Assembly: GCA_903953565.1 (NCBI GenBank)
Contig: CAJBKE010000027.1
Location: forward strand, 1-64,000
DNA from: an uncultured Verrucomicrobiota bacterium
Lineage (GTDB): Bacteria; Verrucomicrobiota; Verrucomicrobiia; Chthoniobacterales; JACTMZ01
Direction of reading: 5' to 3'
DNA length: 64,000 nucleotides
The first letter of the stretch is position 1. Every line of letters starts with the position of its first letter. This document shows positions 41,009 through 50,870 of the stretch, one piece after another. The notes under the pieces were generated by a model. The model saw only the letters and a list, made by a program, of their open reading frames with translations. It ran no database searches and had not been told where the DNA came from. Both the position numbers and the translations under genes were made by a program.

Positions 41009-41127
41009 GACAGCCAAAGGGAGTCGCGCAAACCGGCCGCGATGTCACGCTGGTAATTTGGAGGGTTTCTCCCCGTGTCGCTGGGGTTGCCATGCGGCGC
41101 GGGGTGCACCACTATCTCCTCTTACTT

Positions 41128-42975
41128 ATGTGCGGCATTGTCGGTTACGTCGGTCCAGCCGAGGCGGCTCCCATCCTTTTGGATGGGTTGCGTCGCCTCG
41201 AATATCGCGGATATGACTCCGCTGGTGTGGCCTTGGGCAACAAGGGCTCGCTGGAGATCCGCAGGTCCGTCGGCCGCATCCAGAATCTCGCCCAGCTGCT
41301 CAGCGAAAATCCTGTCCATGGGAACCGAGGAATCTGCCACACGCGTTGGGCCACGCACGGCGCCGTGACCAAAGAAAACGCCCACCCGCATACCGACCAG
41401 AGCGGCCGTCTTGCGCTGGTCCACAATGGCGTGATCGAGAACTACGAAAAGCTCCGCGCCGAACTCGAGAGCGAGGGGCACATTTTCCTATCCGAGACGG
41501 ACACCGAGGTGCTGGCGCACCTGATCGGGAAGTTCGCCGTCCAGCTCGGCGAGCCCTCGGTTGATCATCTGGTCGAGGCGGTGCGGATGGCCTTGCGCGA
41601 GGTGCACGGGACTTACGGGATCGCGGTGATGCATCGAGATGTGCCGGACCTGCTCATCGGCGCGCGGCGCGGCAGTCCGCTCGTCCTCGGCGTCGGCAAG
41701 GGCGAGAACTTTCTGGCCAGCGACCCGTTGGCGCTGGTCAACCACACGCGCGACGTCGTTTATCTCAAAGATTTCGAGATTGTCCTGCTGCGTCCCGATA
41801 ATTTCCAGATCCAGTCCTTGGCCGGGGACGGGCAGGACTACGAGATAAGCACGGTGGATTTCGATGCGGAGGAAGCTTCCAAGGGGGATTATCCGCACTA
41901 CATGCTCAAGGAAATCTACGAGCAGTCTTCTTCGGTGCGCGATGCCATGCGCGGCCGGCTTTCGGCCGAAGAAGCGACGGCCAAGCTCGGCGGACTGAAC
42001 ATGACGGCCAGCGAATTGCGCGAGGTCGAGCGTATCGTTCTCATCGGCTGCGGCACAGCCTACCACGCGGCGATCGTCGGCGAATACGCCATGGAGACAC
42101 TCGCCTCGTTGCCCACGGAGGTGGAGATCGCCAGCGAATTCCGCTACCGGAACATGCCGCTCGACAAATACACCCTCACTTTCGTCATCAGCCAGAGCGG
42201 CGAGACAGCCGATACGCTTGCGGCACTGCGCGAAAGCCAGCGCAAAGGGCACCGCACGCTCGGCATTTGCAACAATGTGGCCAGCACTATCGCCCGCGAG
42301 AGCGATGGTGGCGTCTACATGCACGCAGGACCGGAGATCGGCGTGGCTGCGACAAAGTCATTCACTTCCCAGGTCACCATTCTCACGCTGCTCTCGCTCT
42401 TGATGGGGCGGATCCGCAACCTCTCCAGTTCGGACGGTCTGCGCATCATCGAGGAACTGGAGTCTCTGCCGGAAAAAGTCGCGCGCGTCCTCGAAATGAA
42501 CCCGCACCTTCCCGAGGTGGCAAAAAAATATGCCAACTCTCACGGCATGCTTTTCATGGGGCGCCAATTCCAATATCCCGTCGCCCTCGAAGCCGCCCTC
42601 AAGCTGAAAGAAATCAGCTACATGTTCTGCTCGGGCTACCCGAGCGCCGAATTGAAGCACGGCGTCATCGCCTTGGTTAATCCCGACACGCCTTCGGTCT
42701 TTATTGCGCCCGACGACGCGCTCTTCGAGAAAAACGCGAGCAACATCCAGGAAGTCCGCGCGCGCAAGGGTCCAGTCATTGGCGTGGGCACGGAGAAGCA
42801 TTCCGCCCTCGAGAGGATTGTCGACGACGTGCTCTGGGTGCCCGATGCGGCGGACTGGATCATGCCGGTGTTGACCGTCATTCCGCTGCAGTTGCTTTCT
42901 TACCACATCGCGGTGCAACGCGGTTGCGACGTGGACAAGCCCCGTAATCTGGCGAAGAGCGTGACCGTGGAGTAG
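41128..42975 (+). CDS. glmS: Glutamine-fructose-6-phosphate aminotransferase (isomerizing)
   Basis: This 615-residue enzyme makes glucosamine-6-phosphate, the first step towards peptidoglycan and lipopolysaccharide amino sugars. The ATG at 41128 is chosen because the enzyme must begin Met-Cys: MCGIVGYVG places the N-terminal nucleophile Cys2. The glutaminase domain (THTRWATHG-like CHTRWATHG, NGVIENY) is followed by two SIS sugar isomerase domains (FVISQSGETADT, GVAATKSFTSQ) and the typical end NLAKSVTVE. The 110-base leader before the ATG shows no glmS-ribozyme-like structure that I can recognise. A family A repeat follows the stop. Confidence 0.98.
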   Translation: MCGIVGYVGPAEAAPILLDGLRRLEYRGYDSAGVALGNKGSLEIRRSVGRIQNLAQLLSENPVHGNRGICHTRWATHGAVTKENAHPHTDQSGRLALVHNGVIENYEKLRAELESEGHIFLSETDTEVLAHLIGKFAVQLGEPSVDHLVEAVRMALREVHGTYGIAVMHRDVPDLLIGARRGSPLVLGVGKGENFLASDPLALVNHTRDVVYLKDFEIVLLRPDNFQIQSLAGDGQDYEISTVDFDAEEASKGDYPHYMLKEIYEQSSSVRDAMRGRLSAEEATAKLGGLNMTASELREVERIVLIGCGTAYHAAIVGEYAMETLASLPTEVEIASEFRYRNMPLDKYTLTFVISQSGETADTLAALRESQRKGHRTLGICNNVASTIARESDGGVYMHAGPEIGVAATKSFTSQVTILTLLSLLMGRIRNLSSSDGLRIIEELESLPEKVARVLEMNPHLPEVAKKYANSHGMLFMGRQFQYPVALEAALKLKEISYMFCSGYPSAELKHGVIALVNPDTPSVFIAPDDALFEKNASNIQEVRARKGPVIGVGTEKHSALERIVDDVLWVPDAADWIMPVLTVIPLQLLSYHIAVQRGCDVDKPRNLAKSVTVE

Positions 42976-42979
42976 TTGT

Positions 42980-43046
42980 GGCGGATCGCGATGTTCCATC
43001 GCGATTTCTGCCTGAGTGATATCGCGCCGGGACGGCGCGATCCACC
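42980..43046. repeat. Family A paired-hairpin repeat, copy 6 (inverted)
   Basis: This 67-bp element has inverted ends GGCGG/CCACC. Here the ATG-type hairpin is on the left (ATCGCGATG-TTC-CATCGCGAT) and the CCG-type on the right (ATCGCGCCG-GGA-CGGCGCGAT), the reverse of copy 1. It lies between the convergent glmS and esterase genes. Confidence 0.9.
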
Positions 43047-43055
43047 TAAGTGGCA

Positions 43056-43652
43056 TCAAGGAGCGAAGTTGGCGTCCATCCACTCCTTGGCTGTTTTCAC
43101 GTCCATCGGACCGAGGCCGTGTCCGGTATCCTGCCATTCGAGTGTGACGTCCGCTCCGGCGCCAAGAAGCAGCGCGGCGAGGCGTTGCGGTTGGTCGGGG
43201 GACATCATTTCATCATGGCGCCCGGCAAGGATGAGGACCGGGAGTCCGGCCAGGTCCGGCGGATGCGCTAATTCGAGCGGAACCATGGCGCGAAGAAGGA
43301 TCGCGCCGGAAAGAAGACCCGGGCGCAGGAGCAGCATTGAGGCTGCGATATTGGCACCGTTCGAGTAACCGACGGCGACAATTTTGCGGAAATGATGGCG
43401 CTCGCTCTGATCCTCGACGAAATCGGCGAGTTGGTGCGTGCGATGGACCAGATCTGCCTCGTCGAAGACGCCGGGTGCAAGGCGGCGGAAGAAGCGGAGC
43501 TGCCCGTTTTCATCGACCTCGCCGCGCGGGCTGAGCATCGCTGCACCCGGACGGATCAGTTGTCCGAGCGGAATGAGGTCGTTCTCATCCCCGCCCGTGC
43601 CGTGCAGCAAGAGCAAGGTCGGCGAGGTGCCGGGTTCGAAGCGGTGCTTCAT
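43056..43652 (-). CDS. Alpha/beta-hydrolase, phospholipase/carboxylesterase family
   Basis: This 198-residue cytoplasmic serine hydrolase has the oxyanion-hole region LLLHGTGGDENDL, nucleophile elbow GYSNG and a late Asp/His pair (ILAGRHDEM and DTGHGL). Size and motifs fit the Abhydrolase_2 (carboxylesterase/YpfH-like) group, which cleaves short-chain esters or thioesters. The natural substrate is unknown. It converges on glmS over a family A repeat and follows the isocitrate dehydrogenase gene after 21 bases on the same strand. Confidence 0.88.
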   Translation of the reverse strand: MKHRFEPGTSPTLLLLHGTGGDENDLIPLGQLIRPGAAMLSPRGEVDENGQLRFFRRLAPGVFDEADLVHRTHQLADFVEDQSERHHFRKIVAVGYSNGANIAASMLLLRPGLLSGAILLRAMVPLELAHPPDLAGLPVLILAGRHDEMMSPDQPQRLAALLLGAGADVTLEWQDTGHGLGPMDVKTAKEWMDANFAP

Positions 43653-43673
43653 TGGTGATCCGCCTCGCTTCGG

Positions 43674-45932
<2,259 letters not shown>

Positions 45933-45953
45933 TCAGGGTCAAAGCAAAGGCGG

Positions 45954-46268
45954 TCAGGCTTCCGTCGCCGCGGGATCCAGCCTCCGTAGGTAACCGACAG
46001 AAAAGATCCCCGTGCTGTGCCCGTCTGCCCATTTGGGCTGCCAGCCATAGCCGCCGACCATTTCGTACGAGTCCAACTCAAAGCTGGCCGACGTGTGCTT
46101 GACCTCCGGCTTCTCTCCCCGGCCGAGCACGTCGGGTTCGCCATTGCAGACGGCGCAGGGGCAGGCTTTGCGCACGTCTTCGAGCAAGAGATAGCTCTCA
46201 TGCCCGTCGCTCCACGCTATGGCCAGTTCCTTGCCGATGATCTGCAGGTTTTTGATTTGCGGGGTCAT
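45954..46268 (-). CDS. DUF971 (GBBH-like N-terminal) protein
   Basis: This 104-residue protein matches DUF971, the small domain also found at the N-terminus of gamma-butyrobetaine hydroxylases. It has the opening ELAIAWSDGHESYLLLEDVR, the Cys pair cluster CPCAVC (probable metal site) and the ending GIFSVGYLRRL. Standalone members often sit near Fe-S cluster or Mrp/ApbC genes, which are absent here. The start at 46268 matches the family length; the open frame extends further upstream into a low-complexity stretch. Function unknown. Confidence 0.85.
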   Translation of the reverse strand: MTPQIKNLQIIGKELAIAWSDGHESYLLLEDVRKACPCAVCNGEPDVLGRGEKPEVKHTSASFELDSYEMVGGYGWQPKWADGHSTGIFSVGYLRRLDPAATEA

Positions 46269-46347
46269 GAGAGAAGGCAGAAGGAAGAATGCAGAATGAA
46301 GAAGTCCGCAGCCGTGCGGTGATGGCAAATTTCGCGTTCTGCGTTCA

Positions 46348-47046
46348 TCATTCTTTGTTCGGTCGCGGGCGAGTGCCGAAGATGGACGATCCGACGCGCA
46401 CGAGGGTTGCTCCTTCTTCGATAGCGGGCTCGAAGTCGCCGCTCATGCCCATGGACAATTCGGGCAGGGGATGCTGGTGGGCGGATTGCAATTCGTCGCG
46501 CAATTCGTGCAGCTTGCGGAAAACAGGCCGCGCATCCTCCGGGTTGTCGCTGTAAGGCGCCATGGTCATGAGTCCGCGGATGCGGAGATGCGGAAGTTTC
46601 GCCAAGGCGGGAAATTGCGCGCGGAGCTCGTCGGGCGTGAATCCATGTTTGGACTCCTCGCCGGAAACATTCACTTCGAGCAGTCCCTGAGCTTTCGCTC
46701 CGGTTTCGCCCGCAATGCGATCGATGGCTCCGGCCAGAGCGGCGCTGTCGATGCTGTGGAAGAAGGGGAAAAGCGGGAGGGCCTGGCGGACTTTGTTTTT
46801 TTGCAGGTGGCCGATGAAGTGCCACTCCAGGTCTGATGGGCAGGCCGGTATTTTCTCGCGCGCTTCCTGAACACGGCTCTCGCCGAAGATGCGCTGGCCG
46901 GTGGAGGCTGCTGCGCCGACCGCTTCAGCGGGGTAGGTTTTGGAGACTGCAACGAGGCGGACGGACGCCGGATCGCGCCCGGCACGCTCCGCCGCGGCGG
47001 TCAGCCGGCTGCGGATTTCCTCCAAGTTGGCCGCGATGGCGTCCAT
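46348..47046 (-). CDS. YggS/PROSC-type PLP-binding homeostasis protein
   Basis: This 232-residue protein has the alanine-racemase-like barrel of the YggS family. The PLP lysine lies in LVAVSKTYP near residue 33. GESRVQEAREK, WHFIGHLQKNK and LSMGMSGDFEPAIEEG are hallmark blocks. These proteins have no known catalytic activity and buffer free pyridoxal phosphate. It starts 50 bases from, and divergent to, the LysR-type regulator gene, sharing a small intergenic region with an inverted repeat. Confidence 0.95.
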   Translation of the reverse strand: MDAIAANLEEIRSRLTAAAERAGRDPASVRLVAVSKTYPAEAVGAAASTGQRIFGESRVQEAREKIPACPSDLEWHFIGHLQKNKVRQALPLFPFFHSIDSAALAGAIDRIAGETGAKAQGLLEVNVSGEESKHGFTPDELRAQFPALAKLPHLRIRGLMTMAPYSDNPEDARPVFRKLHELRDELQSAHQHPLPELSMGMSGDFEPAIEEGATLVRVGSSIFGTRPRPNKE

Positions 47047-47054
47047 CAGATTTG

Positions 47055-47080
47055 CTTATAGTTAAAGTGGCTTGTATAAG
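47055..47080. promoter_or_regulatory. Inverted repeat in yggS-lysR intergenic region, candidate operator
   Basis: CTTATA at 47055-47060 and TATAAG at 47075-47080 form a perfect 6-base inverted repeat with 14 bases between. It lies between the two divergent starts (47046 and 47097). LysR-type proteins commonly bind such AT-rich dyads to control themselves and the divergent gene. TATAAG could alternatively be a -10 box for the regulator. Confidence 0.4.
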
Positions 47081-47096
47081 ATGGTTTCATACGTCT

Positions 47097-48017
47097 GTGC
47101 AGACCCTGCTTTTCAAAGTATTCCGCGATCTGGCCGAAACCGCCAGTTTTTCGCAGGCCGCGCAGCTCAACGGCGTCACGCAGAGCGCGGTGAGCCAGCA
47201 GGTCAAGGCTCTGGAAAAGCGTTACGGCGTGCGCCTCATCGAGCGGGGCAAGAAAAGTTTTTCGCTGACCGCCGAGGGACGGGTCTTTCTCGGGGCGGCG
47301 CGCGAAATTCTGTCCGTGGTCGATGGCCTCGACGCGCGTTTGCGCCAGTTGAGCGAAGTGGTGACGGGTGACCTGAGACTTGTGGCGGTCCTGAGCGTGG
47401 GCCTGCATGAGTTACCCGTTTACACGCGGCAGTTCGCGCGCCTTTATCCCCAAGTGAAAATCCACACGGACTACCTGCGATCTGCCGAGGTTTACGCGGC
47501 CGTGCTTTCCGGCCAGGCGGAGGCCGGCTTGGTCGCTTATCCGTCGCCGCGCCGGGGACTGAGTTCGGAGGTCCTGTGGCGCGACCGCATGGTTCTGGTC
47601 TGCAGTCCATCGCACCGTTTGGCCCGCCGTTCGCGCGTCCCGCTCGGGGAGTTGACCTCGGAAAAATTCATCGCTTTCGCCGCCGACCTCCCGACCCGCA
47701 AAGCGCTCGACCGCGCATTTCGCGCGGCCGGGGTCCGCGTGCGTCCGGAGCGCGAGTTCGACAACATCGAGACGGTCAAACGCACCGTGGAGATCGACGG
47801 TGCGGTTTCCATCCTTCCGGAGACGGCCTTGACCACCGAGCGCCGTGCCGGCTCTCTTATTCCGGTGGAAATCGCCTCGCCGGACATGTGGCGGCCGGTG
47901 GGTTTGGTGACTAGGCGCAACCGCGCGGGATCACCCGCGTTGAGGCGTTTTCTCGAGTTGCTCCGCAGCAACTCGCTGCGGCCCAGGCTTGCCAGCAAAC
48001 GCCTTCTGGCGAATTAG
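47097..48017 (+). CDS. LysR-type transcriptional regulator
   Basis: This 306-residue regulator has an N-terminal helix-turn-helix (FRDLAETASFSQAAQLNGVT, then QSAVSQQVKALEKRYG), a linker helix and a two-lobed effector domain (GDLRLVAVLSVGLHELP ... ILPETALTTER). The GTG at 47097 is chosen because it gives the standard LysR start (MQTLLFKVFRDLAE); the open frame extends far upstream without a better site. The effector is unknown. It is divergent from yggS across a 50-base gap holding an inverted repeat and is followed after 29 bases by the deacetylase gene. Confidence 0.9.
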   Translation: MQTLLFKVFRDLAETASFSQAAQLNGVTQSAVSQQVKALEKRYGVRLIERGKKSFSLTAEGRVFLGAAREILSVVDGLDARLRQLSEVVTGDLRLVAVLSVGLHELPVYTRQFARLYPQVKIHTDYLRSAEVYAAVLSGQAEAGLVAYPSPRRGLSSEVLWRDRMVLVCSPSHRLARRSRVPLGELTSEKFIAFAADLPTRKALDRAFRAAGVRVRPEREFDNIETVKRTVEIDGAVSILPETALTTERRAGSLIPVEIASPDMWRPVGLVTRRNRAGSPALRRFLELLRSNSLRPRLASKRLLAN

Positions 48018-48046
48018 TGTGCATCATGGTAACAGGAAAGACCTTC

Positions 48047-48874
48047 ATGAAGTTCACGACTCCTCTGGTTGCTGCGGCCGCTATGCTGGTTGCAGCTTGT
48101 GCGCAAGAAAACGCCCCACGGGCCGTGCCTGCCGCCACACCGGCGGCGCGCCACCAACCATCCATCAGCATCGGAGCCTCGGGGCCACTGGAATCACGTC
48201 CCGCGCGTGTTCCCTCCAGCTACAATTCCGTCAATACCTCGCGTCCGGTAGTGGCCCTCACATTCGATGACGGGCCGCATCCGGAGTTCACGCCCCGCCT
48301 TCTTGATATCCTCCGCCATGAGGGAATCCGCGCGACGTTTTACGTCATCGGCCGCAACGTCCAGACCTATCCCGAGATCGCGCGCCGCATCGTGGCCGAG
48401 GGACATGAGATCGCCAACCACTCCTGGAGTCATCCGCGCCTCACGGCCCTGAGCGCTTCACGGCTCAAGACCGAAATGACAAACACGTCGGACATCATCC
48501 AAAAGGTGACCGGTCGCCGTCCGACGAACATGCGTCCGCCCTACGGCGCGATCAACGATCGTGTGCGTCAAACCATCACTCGCGACCACGGCCTCGACGT
48601 CATCATGTGGTCGGTCGATCCGCTCGACTGGAAGCGGCCCGGCGCCGAAGTGGTGCGCCGCCGCATGGTCGAGGGCGCCACACCCGGAGGAATCCTTCTC
48701 GCCCACGACATCCATCCGGGGACGATCGATGCCATGCCCGGAACAATCAAAGACCTCAAAGCGAAAGGCTACGGATTCGCCACGGTCAGCCAATTGCTCG
48801 CGCTCCAGGACCATCCGTCCTCGCCGCGCACGGCAACCCCTGTTGCGCAGGAGCAACAGACGGTTGTGCGTTGA
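48047..48874 (+). CDS. Polysaccharide deacetylase (NodB homology), lipoprotein
   Basis: This 275-residue exported enzyme removes acetyl groups from N-acetylated sugars such as peptidoglycan or chitin. A signal with lipobox VAAC (MKFTTPLVAAAAMLVAAC) leads to the CE4 domain. Its motifs are TFDDGPHPE (catalytic Asp pair), NHSWSHPRL (metal-binding His-Ser-x-x-His), RPPYGAIN and the late LLAHDIHPG. All metal ligands are present, so it should be active. The ATG at 48047 has a good AGGAAAG ribosome site and gives the signal peptide; earlier starts at 48017 or 48026 are less likely. Confidence 0.92.
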   Translation: MKFTTPLVAAAAMLVAACAQENAPRAVPAATPAARHQPSISIGASGPLESRPARVPSSYNSVNTSRPVVALTFDDGPHPEFTPRLLDILRHEGIRATFYVIGRNVQTYPEIARRIVAEGHEIANHSWSHPRLTALSASRLKTEMTNTSDIIQKVTGRRPTNMRPPYGAINDRVRQTITRDHGLDVIMWSVDPLDWKRPGAEVVRRRMVEGATPGGILLAHDIHPGTIDAMPGTIKDLKAKGYGFATVSQLLALQDHPSSPRTATPVAQEQQTVVR

Positions 48875-50137
48875 TCAGATCAGCCAAGCGGCGAGACCGG
48901 CGCAGAGGGCGGTTGCGCCGAGAACGAGCAGGACAGGTCTCCTCATTGACGCGCTGCCGAGCGCCACGGCGATGCCTGCTTTGAGCAAGGCATTGGCCAT
49001 CGCGGCAATGACCAGCGCGCGGGCTCCCTCGTTGGCCAGAACGTGTCCGGTTTTTTGCAGCTGTGCGAGGGAAAGCGAGATGGCATCGAGATCGGTCAGT
49101 CCGGACAAAAAGCTGGCGACATAAAGTCCGGCTCCGCCGAAGACATCCTGCGCCCACTTCACGAGCAGGACGATCAGGGCGTAGAGGATGGCGAACTGGA
49201 TGGCCACGCGCAGGTTGAGAGGGTTGTGCGCCTCGGCGGGATTGGCCGTGCCGGCGGCTTCCTCGTCGCGGAAGTGTCGCCAACTCCATGCGGCAAAGAT
49301 GATCGCCGGCACCGCCATGAGCGCGAGCCATGGTGCGGCGGCGCCGAGAAGTGTCGGACTGACCGCCCCGACAAGGACGGCGACGCGCGCCAGCATGACC
49401 GTGCAGGCCAGAATCACGGCCAACGCGCAGACCTGTCCGAGCCCGGGCTGATCCCGGCTTTCGCGGCTCATGGCCAGCGTGGTCGCAGTGCTCGAAGCGA
49501 GGCCGCCGAGCAATCCGGTCATGGCCAGTCCGCGATGCCCGCCGAAAATCCGCACCGCGACATACCCGGCGAAGCCCAACCCCGAGACGAGCACGACCAT
49601 GAGCCAGATGTTGAAGGGATTGAATGCGCCGTAGGGTCCGTAGGGATGATCCGGCACCAGCGGAAGGACAATGCCCGTGACGGCGGCAAATTGGAGGGCC
49701 TGGTAGACGTCGGCGCTGGTGAATTTTTGCGACATCTTGTGCAGCCAGTCTTTCGACGCGAGCAGCACGACAAGCGAAACGGCCACGACCACCGAAGTTT
49801 TCACTTCGCCGTAGGAAACCAGCCCGCCGAGCAGATACGTGGCAAGGCTGACCCCTGCGGTGGTCAGTCCGATGTCGCGGTCGCGGACGGCGCGACGGTA
49901 AAGGAAAAGCGAAACAAGCAGGACCATGCCGACGAATCCGGCGAGAAAGATTCCCGGCTGGTGTCCGCGATCGATCCACGCGCACAAGGTCCCCAGCGCT
50001 CCCCACACCGCGAAGGTCCTCGCCCCGGCGACGGTTTCCGCCTTCGGATGGTGGCGCTGCCCGCTCCACTGCCGTTCGAGGCCGAGCAGCGCGCCGAGCG
50101 ATGCGCTGACCAGCAGGGCTTTGAGCAGTTCCGGCAT
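48875..50137 (-). CDS. MgtC/SapB N-domain plus DUF4010 membrane protein
   Basis: This 420-residue inner-membrane protein has an MgtC-like N-terminal part (SLGALLGLERQWSG, AGARTFAVWGALG) and a C-terminal DUF4010 region with many helices (AMTGLLGGLASSTATTLAMS; FLSGLTDLDAISLSLAQL). This two-part layout is common and distinct from the short virulence MgtC. A transport or magnesium-related role has been suggested for relatives but not proved. It converges on the deacetylase gene with no gap, the two stop codons being adjacent. Confidence 0.88.
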   Translation of the reverse strand: MPELLKALLVSASLGALLGLERQWSGQRHHPKAETVAGARTFAVWGALGTLCAWIDRGHQPGIFLAGFVGMVLLVSLFLYRRAVRDRDIGLTTAGVSLATYLLGGLVSYGEVKTSVVVAVSLVVLLASKDWLHKMSQKFTSADVYQALQFAAVTGIVLPLVPDHPYGPYGAFNPFNIWLMVVLVSGLGFAGYVAVRIFGGHRGLAMTGLLGGLASSTATTLAMSRESRDQPGLGQVCALAVILACTVMLARVAVLVGAVSPTLLGAAAPWLALMAVPAIIFAAWSWRHFRDEEAAGTANPAEAHNPLNLRVAIQFAILYALIVLLVKWAQDVFGGAGLYVASFLSGLTDLDAISLSLAQLQKTGHVLANEGARALVIAAMANALLKAGIAVALGSASMRRPVLLVLGATALCAGLAAWLI

Positions 50138-50180
50138 GGGTTCAGTTTATGCGGTCGCCTTGGGCGTCCGTCGATCGCTT

Positions 50181-50253
50181 TTGTAGAGGCGCTCTATGAA
50201 CGGCGGACCAGAAATTCAGAAAGGCACCGACGGTCACAGACCGCCGCTACTAG
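50181..50253. repeat. Family T paired-hairpin repeat (mixed stems)
   Basis: The left arm TTGTAGAGGCGCTCTATGAA matches the left arm at 38061 with a partly decayed stem. The right arm carries the different stem CGGTC-ACA-GACCG followed by CCGCTAC, and 50221-50250 is identical to window bases 1-30. The copy therefore combines two stem types in one element. It lies between two genes on the same strand. Confidence 0.88.
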
Positions 50254-50266
50254 CATAGGAAGAGCC

Positions 50267-50776
50267 TCACACCCCCGCATCGACCGGCAAACGCGCCCGT
50301 CGCGGCGGGTGTTGCGGCGTCGGCGCCGGATCGCGCGGGACATTCCCGCCGCCGTCGCCACCCTCGCGTTCGTGCGGATCGAAGAAATGATCCCATGCCA
50401 CGAAAATCGCCTTGGAATGCCGGGCGAAGAGAAGATTGAAAAAGATGACGGGAACAACGACCGCCACGATGAGTGTCCAGACCGGCCAGTCGAAAAAGAC
50501 CTCGAAGGCAACATAGAGCGCGAGACCGAAGAGTGCGGCGATACCGTAGTTGATCGCCCAGATCGAAAGCAAAAAATATCCCGGTTCGCGGTCGTAGGCG
50601 TAGCCGCAGCGTGGACAGCCGTCCAATGGAGTGAACCAGTCGTGCAGATTGCGGGTGCGAAACACCGCGGGGAACATGGGGGATTGACCGCAGACCGGGC
50701 AGCGCAGGCGCAGGGCGCGGGACAGGTAGGCGCGGGCTTTGCTCCACGAGAGTTCGCTGGTCACGAAGGATTCCAT
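50267..50776 (-). CDS. DUF983 zinc-ribbon membrane protein
   Basis: This 169-residue protein has a zinc-ribbon-like pair of Cys knuckles, RCPVCGQSPMF and GCPRCGYAYDREPGYFL, the second being the DUF983 hallmark. Two transmembrane helices follow (about residues 73-95 and 99-118), then a Pro/Arg/Gly-rich tail. Function is unknown; members are widespread in alphaproteobacteria and related groups. The ATG at 50776 is preferred; a TTG upstream would add eight residues. It lies between a family T and a family A repeat. Confidence 0.87.
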   Translation of the reverse strand: MESFVTSELSWSKARAYLSRALRLRCPVCGQSPMFPAVFRTRNLHDWFTPLDGCPRCGYAYDREPGYFLLSIWAINYGIAALFGLALYVAFEVFFDWPVWTLIVAVVVPVIFFNLLFARHSKAIFVAWDHFFDPHEREGGDGGGNVPRDPAPTPQHPPRRARLPVDAGV

Positions 50777-50811
50777 ACGCCCGAAGAGGCGCTGGGTCAA
50801 AGGTGTTGAGG

Positions 50812-50865
50812 GGTGGATCGTGCTGTCCCAGCACGATCATCGCGATGGGGACACCGCGATCCGCC
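50812..50865. repeat. Family A paired-hairpin repeat, copy 7 (covarying stem)
   Basis: This is a short 54-bp copy with ends GGTGG/CCGCC. The left stem reads ATCGTGCTG-TCC-CAGCACGAT: two positions changed on each side relative to copy 1 and pairing is intact. The right arm is ATCGCGATG-GGGA-CACCGCGAT with one mismatch. The spacer between arms is only a few bases. Confidence 0.88.
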
Positions 50866-50870
50866 GCCGA

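Noticed and set aside
39596-41056. A 486-codon forward frame over glgC
   Set aside because: It is antisense to a well-conserved enzyme and has no homology that I can recognise.
41018-41127. glmS ribozyme or other riboswitch in the glmS leader
   Set aside because: No conserved ribozyme core or recognisable aptamer was seen in the 110-base leader.
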